Assembly (NCBI GenBank): GCA_016165875.1
Contig: JABBOT010000007.1
Location: 19,026,447 to 19,090,446 of the forward strand
Length of the DNA stretch: 64,000 nt
Source of the DNA: Acanthopleura granulata
Taxonomy: Eukaryota > Mollusca > Polyplacophora > Chitonida > Chitonidae
Direction: 5' to 3'
Both the position numbers and the translations under genes were made by a program. The notes beneath the pieces are model-generated. The model was not told the DNA's origin, did no database searches, and saw only the letters and a program-made list of their open reading frames with translations. Positions 10,538 to 22,500 of this stretch are shown here, one piece after another (the first letter of the stretch is position 1; each line of letters starts with the position of its first letter).

Positions 10538-11744
10538 TGTGCATCAAACTCTGGATGAAGGTTACAGACCGGCAGTTGAATCACTTCTGCTTGATCATTT
10601 GGTAGATCCTGTGGTGATATGTCTCTGTACGTAGCGTAAGATGACTTCAGCTCCCAAAGCATCATTTCATAATGAGGTTTGCAAAGCTGGTTTTTCAGCA
10701 TTTCTGAGGGTATCGGTATATAATACATGTACTTTTACCTTAGAAAACTTGGTGAACTCAGCTCCAAATCAGGCTGAAGAGTTTGCTTATACATTTACTA
10801 CGCAGCATTTTTACTTGAAATCAATTCGCAGAATCTTTGTTACATAGGATTGACTAACAGTTAACCCATTATCATTATGTGCTCCATCCTGTCTGTGAAT
10901 AGTTCACATTTTATCATTGATCAACTCTTTTAACATCACATACAAATGGCATTGGCTTTGGAACTTTATCCAGGCATTTTTCTGTGTAATGCAAGTTTTT
11001 GGTGAAGAAAAAAAAGAGAACAGATAAGTCAGCAGAATGTGAAAATTCTGGTGAATACAAAGAAGCGGTTGAGTTGAATGAAATGTGCAAAATAAGGGGA
11101 AAATCACATTCTCCATGGCAGATTTTTGGACAGAAAATAAATTATGTTATCAAAGCAAAAACCTGTGTGGACGGTGTCAATGATTGGGTAGCATGTGTAT
11201 GTACATGTAGGTAATATTTGTGTTGAGTTTCAGGATATGTGTGAAAGTGGTGTAGTGTAGGTAGTTAACCGACCAGACACCCTATTTGTAGCTCGTTTAT
11301 AGCCTGTCAGGGTTTTTCCTGCATCTGGAGGAGGACGGCAGAACGCTGAAATGATGAGTCAGTTCACAACTTTTAAGGTCCACAATTAACCACAGCTATG
11401 AATACATGTATTCGCTCTATACACTGTCATTAATTTCTTCCCATCTGCTTATTAAAATGAGTGAAATGTGTGGTTTAACAAACCTGTATGCAAAATGTTA
11501 CAACTCTGAAAACCAAACGCTTAGGCGGTAACTCTAAGATACACTGTACATCTGTGTGTGTTTCATTCAAGTTGTTGAAATGCACTGTGTCTGTTCGTGA
11601 CATTCATGTGGGCTAATATGAAGCCCTGAATGCCCTTATCCATTACAGGGTGCTAAAATAGAATGGGTTCCAAGAACTGAGCGTGGGTCTGGATCTGTGA
11701 ATGTGAGTTTGTCTTGGAAGAGGTGTTTATCCTCAGCGGTCTGA

Positions 11745-11817
11745 ATGATTTCCTCGCACCATAATGCCGGCTGCCGTCTCTGAGTACCGGTACCACTTAA
11801 AACATCAATGAAATAAA
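11745..11817 (+). mobile_element. SINE family A remnant, intergenic
   Basis: TTTCCTCGCACCATAATGCCGG with AAACATCAATGAAATAAA; the only recognisable item in 10540-12900, which otherwise shows no gene. Confidence 0.5.
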
Positions 11818-12943
11818 ATTACAGGTCATAGTTTTCAAGAGTCTGAGCACAGAGAAGGCTGTAATACTTAAATGATCAGGTAACATGCCGTGATTTGTGA
11901 CATGACAGGCTGTTTTCAGCCTGGTGTGTCCAAGAATACATATTTTTATTACAGGCAGTGGTGTTCTAGGTTGCTTATCTCTGCTATGCAGGAATCTGTG
12001 GAGTTCTCCGAATTGTCAGTTTTCATGAGACACCAGTTGTCATCAATTTAACAATGATTGACAGCACATGATTCAGGTACTAGCCGAATCAAATGACCAG
12101 AAAATAAATTGGGTACAACCCCTTTTCATAATCCTCATGTATGCTGTCACCCCCACTCGTAATGAATAGAATGAAGTTATCAGAATATATTCACACCTTC
12201 TCTAGCCATTGGATTGGTCAGCATGCCTCGGTTATGTGATAAAGTCTTCAGAAGCCAAAGCTAACAACTATCCAAGTTGGCTTACCAGCTGTACTCATGC
12301 TGTGTATCTACAGAGGGTGCTCAGCTCATTCCACTAAAAACTACTGGTTTGAAATTCATGTTAGGCGAAATCACGCTTCACAGGAAGTTTGCATGTTGCT
12401 GGACAGATATGTGTCCTTCATTTTGAAGAAAATTCATTTTAAAGAGTCTGTATTAGAAAATTTCTTTATTTGGACTTTTGTATGCCTTGAATTGATAAAG
12501 TAGCTTGGCATGCTATTGTAAGTAAAAGAAGACTAATTGTGTTGGAAAACCTCGTTTTTGTGAACTTTTTTGCAATACGCATAAACTCATGAATATTCAG
12601 CTTCAAAATTCCGAGAATAAAAGATTTTTACAAGCTTGTTTGAAGGACGCAACAGTTTTGGACCGTTTCACATTTTCTGTTAAGGAGTTAAACTCTGACA
12701 TGCCATGTACTGCAAATGGCCTCCTATACATTTCAGTATGGCTCTTCGGAACGTGCAACAAGAGTTTACTATTTGATCGTAAGGTTCAAGTAGAAGTTTA
12801 TTGGTTACAGATGATAGAAATATCAGGATGGGAAAGTTCATGAATGCCTGTGTAAACTAAAACGAGACGATTCAATGTATGTTAAAGAGCCAATGGTAAC
12901 CAGATGAGTTCAATATACAGATGCTTTGTATCAAGTATTGATT

Positions 12944-13552
12944 TCATAACCCTTCGTTGCAAGCATTCAAGTATGTCCAGGTCATTCGAGGAGGAGGAGG
13001 AGTTACTCCACACAGTAGAACAGAACATAAAATGAAGTCATACAAAGCAATAATAACAGAGTTTTCTACAGTGTATAGGTAAGAACTTATTCTAGCTAGG
13101 AGATATAACTTAGTCCTGACTTGTTTTTCTGTAGAGTGGCTGTGGTCTGACCAGGTCATGGTAGTGGTAATGATAACACCAAAGAGCCTCTCCTTGTTTA
13201 CAATATCTAAGTCACATTCACCCAGTTTGAATTTAACATTCATCATATTGATATGCATTCTTTCCCGTTTGGAGATAACAACCATTGCCTTAGTTTTCTG
13301 GGCATTCAGTAGCATGCCATTATTTACACACCAGTTTTGAATGCTATGCTAGTCATGATTTAGGGTGTTCACAATATTGTCAAGAGATTTATCTGCTGTA
13401 TAAATGGTAATGTCGTCAGCCAAAATGGAACAATTACGTTTTAGATGCAATGGCAAATAATTTACAAGCATATTGAACAGGAGTGGCCCTAAAACTGACC
13501 CTTGAGGTACACCAGCTGATACTGGTTTTACGTCAGACTGTATTCTGTTCAA
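12944..13552 (-). pseudogene. Non-LTR retrotransposon reverse transcriptase, broken 3' part
   Basis: Minus strand. AGVPQGSVLGPLLFNMLVN and LADDITIYTADKSL are the conserved finger/palm blocks of non-LTR reverse transcriptase; ADD replaces the usual catalytic YADD/FADD core with the two Asp kept. Downstream LNAQKTKAMVVISKRE and LFGVIITTTMTWSDH match the Jockey/CR1-like C-terminal part. One in-frame TAG (13349-13351) interrupts it and the 5' half is replaced by the 63-bp array. Not functional. Confidence 0.85.
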
Positions 13553-14158
13553 GTTGACAGTGTCGCCATTGAGACCTTTTGATTCGAATCAGTCAGCCTA
13601 CACCCACCATGTTTTAACAGTAATGTAGCCATTGAGACCTTTTGATTCGAATCAGTCAGCCTACACCCACCATGTTTTAACAGTAATGTAGCCATTGAGA
13701 CCTTTTGATTCGAATCAGTCAGCCAACACCCACCATGTTTTAACAGTAATGTAGCCATTGAGACCTTTTGATTCGAATCAGTCAGCCAACACGCACCATG
13801 TTTTAACAGTAATGTAGCCATTGAGACCTTTTGATTCGAATCAGTCAGCCAACACCATGTTTTAACAGTAATGTAGCCATTGAGACCTTTTGATTCGACA
13901 GTCAATGTTTTAACAGTAATGTAGCCATTGAGACCTTTTGATTCGAATCAGTCAGCCTACACCCACCATGTTTTAACAGTAATGTAGCCATTGAGACCTT
14001 TTGATTCGAATCAGTCAGCCTACACCCACCATGTTTTAACAGTAATGTAGCCATTGAGACCTTTTGATTCGAATCAGTCAGCCTACACCCACCATGTTTT
14101 AACAGTAATGTAGCCATTGAGACCTTTTGATTCGAATCAGTCAGCCAACATCCACCAT
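13553..14158 (-). repeat. 63-bp minisatellite, about 9.5 units
   Basis: Unit ATTGAGACCTTTTGATTCGA through GTTTTAACAGTAATGTAGCC, 63 bp. Two units are shortened (near 13852 and 13896-13910). As 63 is divisible by 3, the minus strand shows a spurious 21-residue repeat ORF. It starts exactly where the reverse transcriptase homology stops. Confidence 0.93.
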
Positions 14159-14972
14159 GTTTTGAATTCGAGTTCCAACAAGGCATGTACTTCCGAACTG
14201 TTGACGACGAAGAAAGTCCTCCCACCCAGGCTTTGCAAAAACGTAGGACAATTTTCCTCAATATGTAGGACGATCAGGAAAATATCTTTTAGACAAACAA
14301 ACGAAAGCAAAACCATAACCTCCTTGGGCAGAGGCAACAAGTATCCAGAGAATATATGTTCAACACACCCCAAAGAAGACGAACATGGATCCTGGACCTG
14401 TTGGCGGTGTAGTTGCAGCTTTGGAAGAAGCCGGTATGGCACAGAGGAGAAAGTCGTCAGAATTGCTTTGACTTCACCAGTTATGGCTGAGTGTTTTCAA
14501 CAGTTGTGGAGTGGAAGGTGCGAGTATATAGGTTGTCACAAAATGAAAGACGAGGGTCCAGGTGCCCCCTTGGTGCCAGAATTTCTCGAACCCCAGTTGG
14601 AACAAGAATAACTAGAATGTCACCATAGTGACTTGTTGTATAGCCTTCATATATGGTAACTGCATGTTGCATTTTGCGTAGATACTATACTCTGTGAGGA
14701 GGAGTTTAGATGCCGTCTTGTCCTACTGACCTTTTGCATGCTAGCAGCGATTTCTGTGAGAAGCTTAAAACCAGTTCGTTGTTAGTGGTGGTAATAGGTT
14801 ACATAGCGTTTTTCAGAAGTCACAGAAGGACTGTTTTATGCCACGACAACACATCTGCATTAGGATGAAGAAAAAGAGAAACAATTATCTATTGACTGCA
14901 AAACCCGTTAGATTCAGTAAAAATTAGCTGCACACACAATACACAAGAATACATACTATATGCACACACCAG
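14159..14972. other. Intergenic DNA without recognised gene
   Basis: A 164-codon + strand ORF runs from the array to 14611, but its first part is repeat and the rest has no family signature that I recognise. It may be a decayed mobile-element piece. Nothing else seen. Confidence 0.4.
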
Positions 14973-15045
14973 AAGGACTCCTCGTCGTCACATGACTGAA
15001 ACATTGTTAAGTACGATGTAAAACCCACACCACTCACTTACTCTC
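14973..15045 (+). mobile_element. SINE-like family C tail, intergenic
   Basis: GGACTCCTCGTCGTCACATG, ATTGTTAAGTACGATGTAAAA and CCCACACCACTCACTTACTC. Confidence 0.6.
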
Positions 15046-15343
15046 TTACAAAAAATGCATAGCACAATACTGAGGAATAATGGCAGAAAATTTGTTGTCT
15101 GTAGCAAATTCTACCTACCCTACTGTTAAATCTCACAAAATTAGGTAAAATCAAGCCCAATACGAAATCGTCCACTGCAATATGCACTTCAGGAACTTTC
15201 TGTTTGTAACTGAAGAAAGCCTTGATTTAATAAAAAATGCAATCCACGTCAGTTACATATATGAAATAAGGTAAATATATTGTATTGCTCCAAATGTTTA
15301 AATTAGCACAAAATAAACTTTATGTACAGTGTATATTTATTTA

Positions 15344-15405
15344 CATCATGGGTGTTAAGCGCCCTACTCAAGAATATTTCAATCATACGATGACGTACAA
15401 GATAG
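15344..15405 (-). mobile_element. SINE tail in reverse orientation
   Basis: Reverse complement reads GAAATATTCTTGAGTAGGGC then GCTTAACACCCATGATGTAA and ATAAAT, the family A/B tail. Confidence 0.6.
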
Positions 15406-15508
15406 CTAGTCTAATCAGGTTTTGGCCTGTATGACACAAAAAAATGACTTGTGAATTCATTGTAAAGCATGCAAACATTAAAAGAAAACGAAACTTAATT
15501 GGATTACT

Positions 15509-15752
15509 CTCTAAAAACGACTGTGTACCACAGCTACGCAATCTGCACTAGCTGTGCACTAGCTGTACCGCAACAAAGTTGAACTTTTACACTTCTGTGT
15601 ACCGGTACTAAAGATACAAGGCAGCGTGTGCCACCGATACACATGTATTTTTCTGAAGTACACAATTTGTGTGCCTTTATAGTGTACAAAAGATGTACAC
15701 GTTCAATTTTGTTACACTTTTGTGTGCCTGTGGTACACGGTCGTTTTTAGGG
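15509..15752. mobile_element. MITE-like element with about 25-bp terminal inverted repeats
   Basis: Left end 15509-15533 (CTCTAAAAACGACTGTGTAC...) and right end 15728-15752 are inverted copies (CCTAAAAACGACCGTGTAC... on the minus strand). Flanks GGATTACT (15501-15508) and GGATTACA (15751-15758) look like an 8-bp target duplication with one mismatch, as hAT-type elements make. The interior is rich in GTGTACC/GTACAC words and has no transposase. About 660 bp before the TPR-B start. Confidence 0.75.
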
Positions 15753-15759
15753 ATTACAA

Positions 15760-16255
15760 AATAGCCAGTGAGTGGCGATAGGAAAGGAGAAATGTCACGA
15801 TGTGGATTTGACCAGGTAGAGGTATGTGGACTACTTAGATGCTGTTTGTCACCACTGTTATGTAATGAAAGGTCTCAGACATGGACTTTGAGCGTGGCCC
15901 GTAACCAGGGTGTGTTGAAATGTTGTCCGGAAAGCTTTAAATACGTATGACATGAACAAAGAAATCCACAAATGGACGTCCTTTATTTGCATTTTAATTA
16001 ATGACGCGATGCTCAAATAGATTTGCCTTGTTCACAATATAATTTGAGCAATCCACGACGGAATTATGACCATTTGCGCAGTGTAAGTTTCGTGGAAGAC
16101 CCCATGTGTTCCATCAGTGTTGTGCGCATACCTGTCCGTCAGAGAGGGAAAGTTCGTCAGAAATTTGCCCAAGATTTGGGGATAATTATCCCAGGCACTT
16201 CGGTTTCCTTCACCCATATAACAGACCACAGTCAGTTAAAAGTGAAAAACTAATA
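15760..16255. other. Upstream flank of TPR-B, no gene seen
   Basis: Short ORFs only, no splice-consistent coding signal and no repeat recognised. Could hold distal promoter elements. Confidence 0.4.
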
Positions 16256-16413
16256 ATAATCAGCAAATTGACGTTGTGAGTAAATGAAACCCATTGCCGG
16301 TTTTTGTATATTAATTATTTTTTTTTAACAACGCCGCCAGATGCAGGGGAGATAATCGGATTTAGCCAAGTTAAAGTGCTTGCACGGATTTTACCCACAT
16401 CGCAGCAGACAAC
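16256..16413 (+). promoter_or_regulatory. Putative TPR-B 5' leader and promoter region
   Basis: The 158 bases before the start codon hold a T-run near 16318-16326 and a GCCGCCAG stretch near 16334. No TATA box is placed convincingly. The leader could be a single short 5' UTR, since no 3' splice site is needed to reach the ATG. Transcription start not determinable from sequence. Confidence 0.25.
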
Positions 16414-16570
16414 ATGGCGAGTAGCGGGCTGCTTTCAAACATCATTGACCAGTCCGGGTTGTCTGTTTTATCTCAGAATGTTGTCGACAAAAGTGAAAAT
16501 CAGTTGAATGCACAAATTTCTCAAATTGACGAGTGGAAGACAAACTATGAAAAACTCCGAGTAGACTCCG
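16414..16570 (+). CDS. TPR: TPR-B exon 1 (start codon)
   Basis: Residues 1-53, beginning [15 protein letters not shown]. Donor CCG|GTAAGT leaves phase 1. The hydrophobic-then-charged start resembles the N-terminus of animal TPR, where the coiled coil begins after about 30 residues. Confidence 0.88.
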
Positions 16571-19500
16571 GTAAGTCCTCCAGAACGTGAACATCACGCG
16601 GCACAGGTACAACCAGTGTTTAATCATTATTCTGGACACAAATTGTCGTCTGTAGAAGACGGGTTATTTGGAAGATGCAAGAATTTGTAATCCTTAGAAA
16701 CACTTGTCTCAAAGACAGATGTTCGTCTTTCTCTTCTGCGCACTCGTTTATGCGACACTGGTGATTACAAAGACCAGCCAAAAACAGCAACAACAACAGC
16801 AAGAACAGTTGTTATTGTTCGCACCTAATTCATCTGCATGTATCCCCATCCCAATTCAAGATCAACTTATGAATGCCAGGATCATCAAACTACGAGGAAC
16901 TCTTGGACTTGTTGAATTAGTTTACGCCAGAGTCAATTCAACAATATTGACACAGAGCTAGTCCTGTAGTTCAGAAGTTAGACCCAGGTGAAGTTGGCAG
17001 GTGGTTATCTCTACAGCTTAGTTTCAGCTGCTCCGAGGGTTACTGAAATAACATATGTACCATCATCACAAATGGTGGCTAGCGACCTGTTCGGGTGAGC
17101 AAGTGGGAGGTATTTCGTTTCCTAGCAAGTCACAGTAGCAATGTGGGCAAAAATATGATTAGGGAGCATGCTTCTCTAGTGTTTCTGCTTCCTGTGGATT
17201 GCAGTTGCAGGGATGCCCAGGCTAAATTAAAAGGTGCGGGATGAACTATCAGCTTTTAAGCATGTAGCATTTGCGACGATGATACGTACAGGAGTCCAGC
17301 AACCCACAGAGTAGTTGCGACTATTCTACTCCTTCATGTTTTGGACTGGCGCAATATAATGTGACTCGGTGGGGCATCATATCCAGTGTCTTCGGTATGT
17401 TCCAGTGGCGGCAGCATACAGAATATATACTTTCTAAGGACTCGTTGTCGTCATATGATTGAAAAATTGTATAACGTTAAACCCAAGCATATATACATAT
17501 ACATAAATACAGTTATGGGTGTCCTTGGAAGACAACTAAAAGTGAAGGCAAAACGATTGATGGAGCAACATCAGTAACCTACCGCTGATATTGGTGAAAT
17601 ATACATACATGGACATTTAAAAGCTTTTGTTTAATTTGATATTTTATTATACATTGTTGAATTCCATAATTGGTTGTATGATGAGTACTGCCATTGTCAA
17701 AATGTGCAGTTGATATTAATGTTATTTCTTCAAATGCTTGTGTTGACAGATCAACAGTACTTTGAGATTGAGAAACAGTTAGTGGAGTGCAACAGCAAGC
17801 TACAGTCAGAGGCTGAAAGAGCTGCCAGATTAACCACACAGCTTGCAGAACTAGGTATGTACCCTGATTCTCAAGACTGACGTTTTACTCTGGCCACTCA
17901 ATTTCTTGCATGGATAATTCTGACTGCTGGGACTACTGTGGACAAGTGAAGGTAACTTTTGCAAAGATTGACACTTTGAAGAGTAGGTAGGCTGAGTACA
18001 GGGTGGTCTGTGTTGATCTGCTTTGACTGAGTAAATAAATAAGCTGCAATGCAATACTGTATGTAAATGCTTGTAGCTACTCCAAAAAATCTTTTGCCCG
18101 TAGCCTCACTGATATAACTGTACTTTGTACCTCTCTGCATATGTATGTATACATACATACATATGTAGAGATACATACATATGTCATTTAAAGTCAAGAG
18201 TGATAGTTCTCTATTTGATTGTTCTATCTTGTCTTGCAAATATATTTGTGTATTTTTTTTTACCTTCAAACAGAGGAAAAGTATGAAGCTGCAAGTAAGA
18301 AGTTACAGAAGTTGGAGAACACAGAGCAGGAGAGTTTGTCCACACAGGTGAGTTAATGTTCTGTCACAGTAGATTCTAAGGCATGTTGGTGCTCTGAAGA
18401 AACCATCGGGTATTTGGCTGTTGGGTGTCACATTGGTTGTCCTTCTGTTTATGAGAAAATGGTATCTCAGGTGGTTGGTGTTTCTGAATCTGCCAATGTT
18501 ATTGTCACTACCATTGAATGGATGAACAGATTTTACAAGGATTCATTGACATCAAAATTGTAGGTATGAGAGTGAAGCCAAAATATTGGGGAGAGTGGTA
18601 GATGGGGTTGGAGTAGCTCTGGAGGGCTTACCCGTAGGTTGTTATATATAGAGGCTAAGCCCTAGATCCTTACTAGTCCCTGCAACTGTATTTTGCCAAC
18701 ACTGTGCTCTCCCTCTCAGCTTGATGGTGGAACCAATAAAACATTTATTTCCTTAGACTGTCTAAGCTATTTGTTGTCCTGTGTTTAGTAAATGTACATG
18801 AGTACAGAACTCCTTGGCTGTAGGTCCATTTCTAAAGTCCTTCGCGCCAGACTGGCCGTGTTGACAACTATGTCATCGTAGCTATCAAGATACCAATGCA
18901 TGCTGTGATTCAGAAGTTTAGAATTGTTCAGTTGTCAGCTTACAGTAGTATAGTTTCTGTGTTTTGTGTAATGATGCTCCTTGTGTTTATGCTATGGAAA
19001 ATGAGAGTGTATTACGGACATTTGTGTTGTGTGTTGTAGCTTCGGCTCACCCGTAATAATGAAAACCTGGAGGCAGAGAAGAGGGATCTGGCTGTGCTCC
19101 TGGAGAAGAAAACCAAGGAAATAGAGTGGCTAAATGGTAATGATGTCATCATGTCATGATGACTCACTACCGTGAGTAGTTCCAAGTTCGAAGCTTACTT
19201 AGATAAACACACTTCTAATCTGTACAACATAGGTTGTCATGGTAATTAAGGACTTGCGTGTATTTCGTGAAACCAGTCACCTGACATTATTTCATTTGTA
19301 TGTTGTTCACATCTCTGAAGTTTTAAATTAAGAACATGTTGTCAGACATTTTTATGCACAAGTCTGATCCAGCAGGAATGAGAACCTTCTGTAGCCTGAT
19401 CTCGGACTTTTTTATGGGAAAGCCAGAATAAAAATCATCCTTGTTTTTGTCTGAAACATTGAGAGCATGCTTCAGTTTTGTTATGGATATGAAAATCTAG

Positions 19501-22500
19501 GCCTCTTTTTTGGCAAAATTTTTGTTTTTGTGTTTTTGATTAGATCAGCCCCTGTGTGAGTTAGTAAAATGTTATTCAAAAGCTGTTTCTGTAAAATTGA
19601 AGTATTATTAATTAATCTTTATGAGGAACACTTCTGCATGGTGCTTATAATGAAACCCAAATCATGAGGTTATTTTCTTTGGCAGAGGAATGGAAGAGCC
19701 TGGGAGAGAAACTGGCTGTAGCTAATAATGCCAGATATGAGGCCTTGACCAAGCTGGATGAGATCCAGAGTCAGGATATCGTATCAAAGGTTTGTGGACA
19801 AGCTGTGCCATTCAGATGGAGATTAACCAAGAGATGATGCAAATAACATTTGAAAGGGCAGGCTCAAAAAGAAAATTTATTTATTTGATTGGTGTATTAT
19901 GACATACCCAAGACTGTATCTCTTATGTGATGGCAGCAGGCATTATGATGGGAGGAAAGTGGGCAGAACTCAGGGGATCAGAAAGTTTTGCAGAATCTTT
20001 GTAAATCTACATAAATGTAAAACCATGTTTATTGACTTCATGTCGCAAACAGGATTTCTTGGATGTGTTTAAGAATTGTTCTGAAAAAAAAAAGAAATAA
20101 TATATAATCCAATTCAAGACGATGCCAGTTGAGTGTAGTGTCGTTGTTTGGAGAAAATACTAGTAATGTAAACATTGCTTAGTAAATTGTTTGGTGTGTT
20201 CAGTATGCTGATTTGTGATGTTGTTACGTGTACATGTAGGACACTGGGCAACTGAAGTGGCTTTTGTGGCAGGATTCTTTGTCTTGATATGGATAGCTAA
20301 ATCCGAATAATCAGTATGGTGATGAACATCAATCTGTAGTGTCAGTTCTATGCCATTCTGTGCTGAAGAGTTAAGTACTGTTTGGTTGTTGTTGTTGCAG
20401 TATCGAGCGAAGCGTTTTGAACAGGAGAACGAGATGCTGAAGCAGCAGTGTGACTGGCTGAAGTCCGAGCTGGACAAGAAGAGTAAAGACTTGATGAACA
20501 TCAGAAAGGATCAGGTAACCACCAATCACAGATCAGATAAGCAGAGGTACAGTCTACGAAATGTCATCCATTACAGTAAAGAAGAAATTTTGACATCAGT
20601 GATATGTGATAGGCTTTCCTCAGGTCATCTTGGTACTCTAAGAGGTAGAGGTAAATGAAATATTCTGGATGAGATAACATGCTGAATTCCTTTCTCCACT
20701 CATGGGATAAAATTGCAATATGACTTCTCATTACACTGACTGTACTGAAGCAAAATGACATCTTAAGGTTTTCTTGATGTGTGCTTTTTCTTCCTCATCA
20801 AGTCCTTTTGAAGTTATTCGCACAGGTATAATATGTTTTCTCCCGTTTGTCACAGGCGATGTGAGAAATGTTAAAGACGTCCTTCGTCAGGGTCTTTAGT
20901 ATGGCGATGCTCAAAGTGAGTTTTTATTTTGCAGTCCTCAAGGCTGCTGGAACTGCAGAGTCAGGTGGATGAGAAGACACATTCTGTGAGTTCTGTGAAA
21001 AATATTAAATAAGTCTGTAATCTTGGAAGACGCTTTTTTAGGGTTTCAGCAAAGTTCATTACAGTGCATGCCTAGAGTTCTCTGTAAATTTGTTATCCAT
21101 GGCTTCAGCAAAAGAGAATGATATTAAATTGTGACCAACCGTGTGTCCGTCTGTCATGTTTTCTGAGCAGTAAGTTTGGTAGATATAGGTTGGATTTATT
21201 ATTAAATATTGTGTGCAGGTTCACTTAGGTGAATTGCATGATTCTGATTGGTCTTGATAGGTGTTTAAATTTTGTGTATTTAGTGTCGATAATGTAATTG
21301 AATTCACTGAAGTTGCTTGTTCAGTTATTTTCCAACTGAAGGGTCTTGTAAGCTTTTCCGTGATTCATTTTCTTCTAAATGGGTAATATCTAATAGGAGA
21401 TGCAGATTTGTTCATGGAATTAAATGTTGATAAGTGTGAGGAATGCAAATCACTTTAATCGTTACCTTAGGAAAGCGCTGACATAAAGAAACCAAAATGG
21501 CCATGACTGGGTGTTGATGTTTTTCTTAAGGCCAGCCTGCTTCAGGACATTGTGAACAGACTGAGGAGTGAGAAGGAGACTCAAGCCAAGAGAATCAACG
21601 ACCTCATCGAGAAACACAAGGATGTGAGTCGCTGTACTGGTTTCCATTAATAATATGACAGTTGAATGAGCATTGAACACTGCCTAGGAAAATTGTTCAG
21701 TTAATTTATTAAGCGGCTTTTTGAGACTCGTTTATTTCAGTGTCGTCCTGCAAAAACGTTCACATCTTCATACTTGTGTGTATATATGTATATACATTCT
21801 AAATACAGAGGTCTAGAAACCTTTGTGTATGAAGTGGCAAAAACCTGATGTGATGTCACCAGTGAAAAAATGGCCAGAAAGGCCAACATCGAATCAGTTA
21901 TGAATGCATTTTACTCATTGAAAGTCGTTCTAAAAAACTAAGTGGAACTGTTTTCCTGAATATTGTTAAATGGTCTTTCATCTGATGTATACTCTTTTGT
22001 TAGTTTTTTTCTTTGACCTTGTAGAGAGAATGATAATTGTGCATTTCTTGTGGACAGAACACTAAAGTGTTGCTTTCATTTCAAATGGTTCTACATGTAC
22101 GTGTAGGTCTGAAGGCTTTAAATAGGCAATCTTCTGCATTGATTTCCAGCTGTCATGTGGAGTTCAGTGGATAGTTTGCTCACAGTGGCCCCGAGTTTGG
22201 TTTGTACGCAATGTTTTCTGAAAATTCTTCTTTCAGGCTGCAGACAGCTATGCCCAAAGTGAAGAACAGTTCAAGCTGGAGCTAGAGTGCCAAAAGAGAC
22301 TTGCTAACCTTTACAAAGTAAGTTTTAATGTTGTGAGCAGTAAATATGTGTTGTAATCCATTGGCCTCTTCATTGGGGGAAAGTCACTGACTTGACTTGA
22401 CTTCACATTGCCTAGTACTCAGGACTGTAGAGCCAAATCGGTTTTTTTCTTTGATTCCTCCCCAAAATGTGGTGTAATTGATTATCCCTGAAAACACCAG

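Noticed and set aside
13553..14158. CRISPR-like array
   Set aside because: Units are directly adjacent with no unique spacers, and the genome is plainly eukaryotic.
13549..14261. Minus-strand ORFs with VSMATLLLKHGG repeats
   Set aside because: Products of the 63-bp minisatellite reading frame, not a protein family.
14117..14611. 164-codon + strand ORF
   Set aside because: Begins in the minisatellite and shows no recognisable domain; other frames are comparable.
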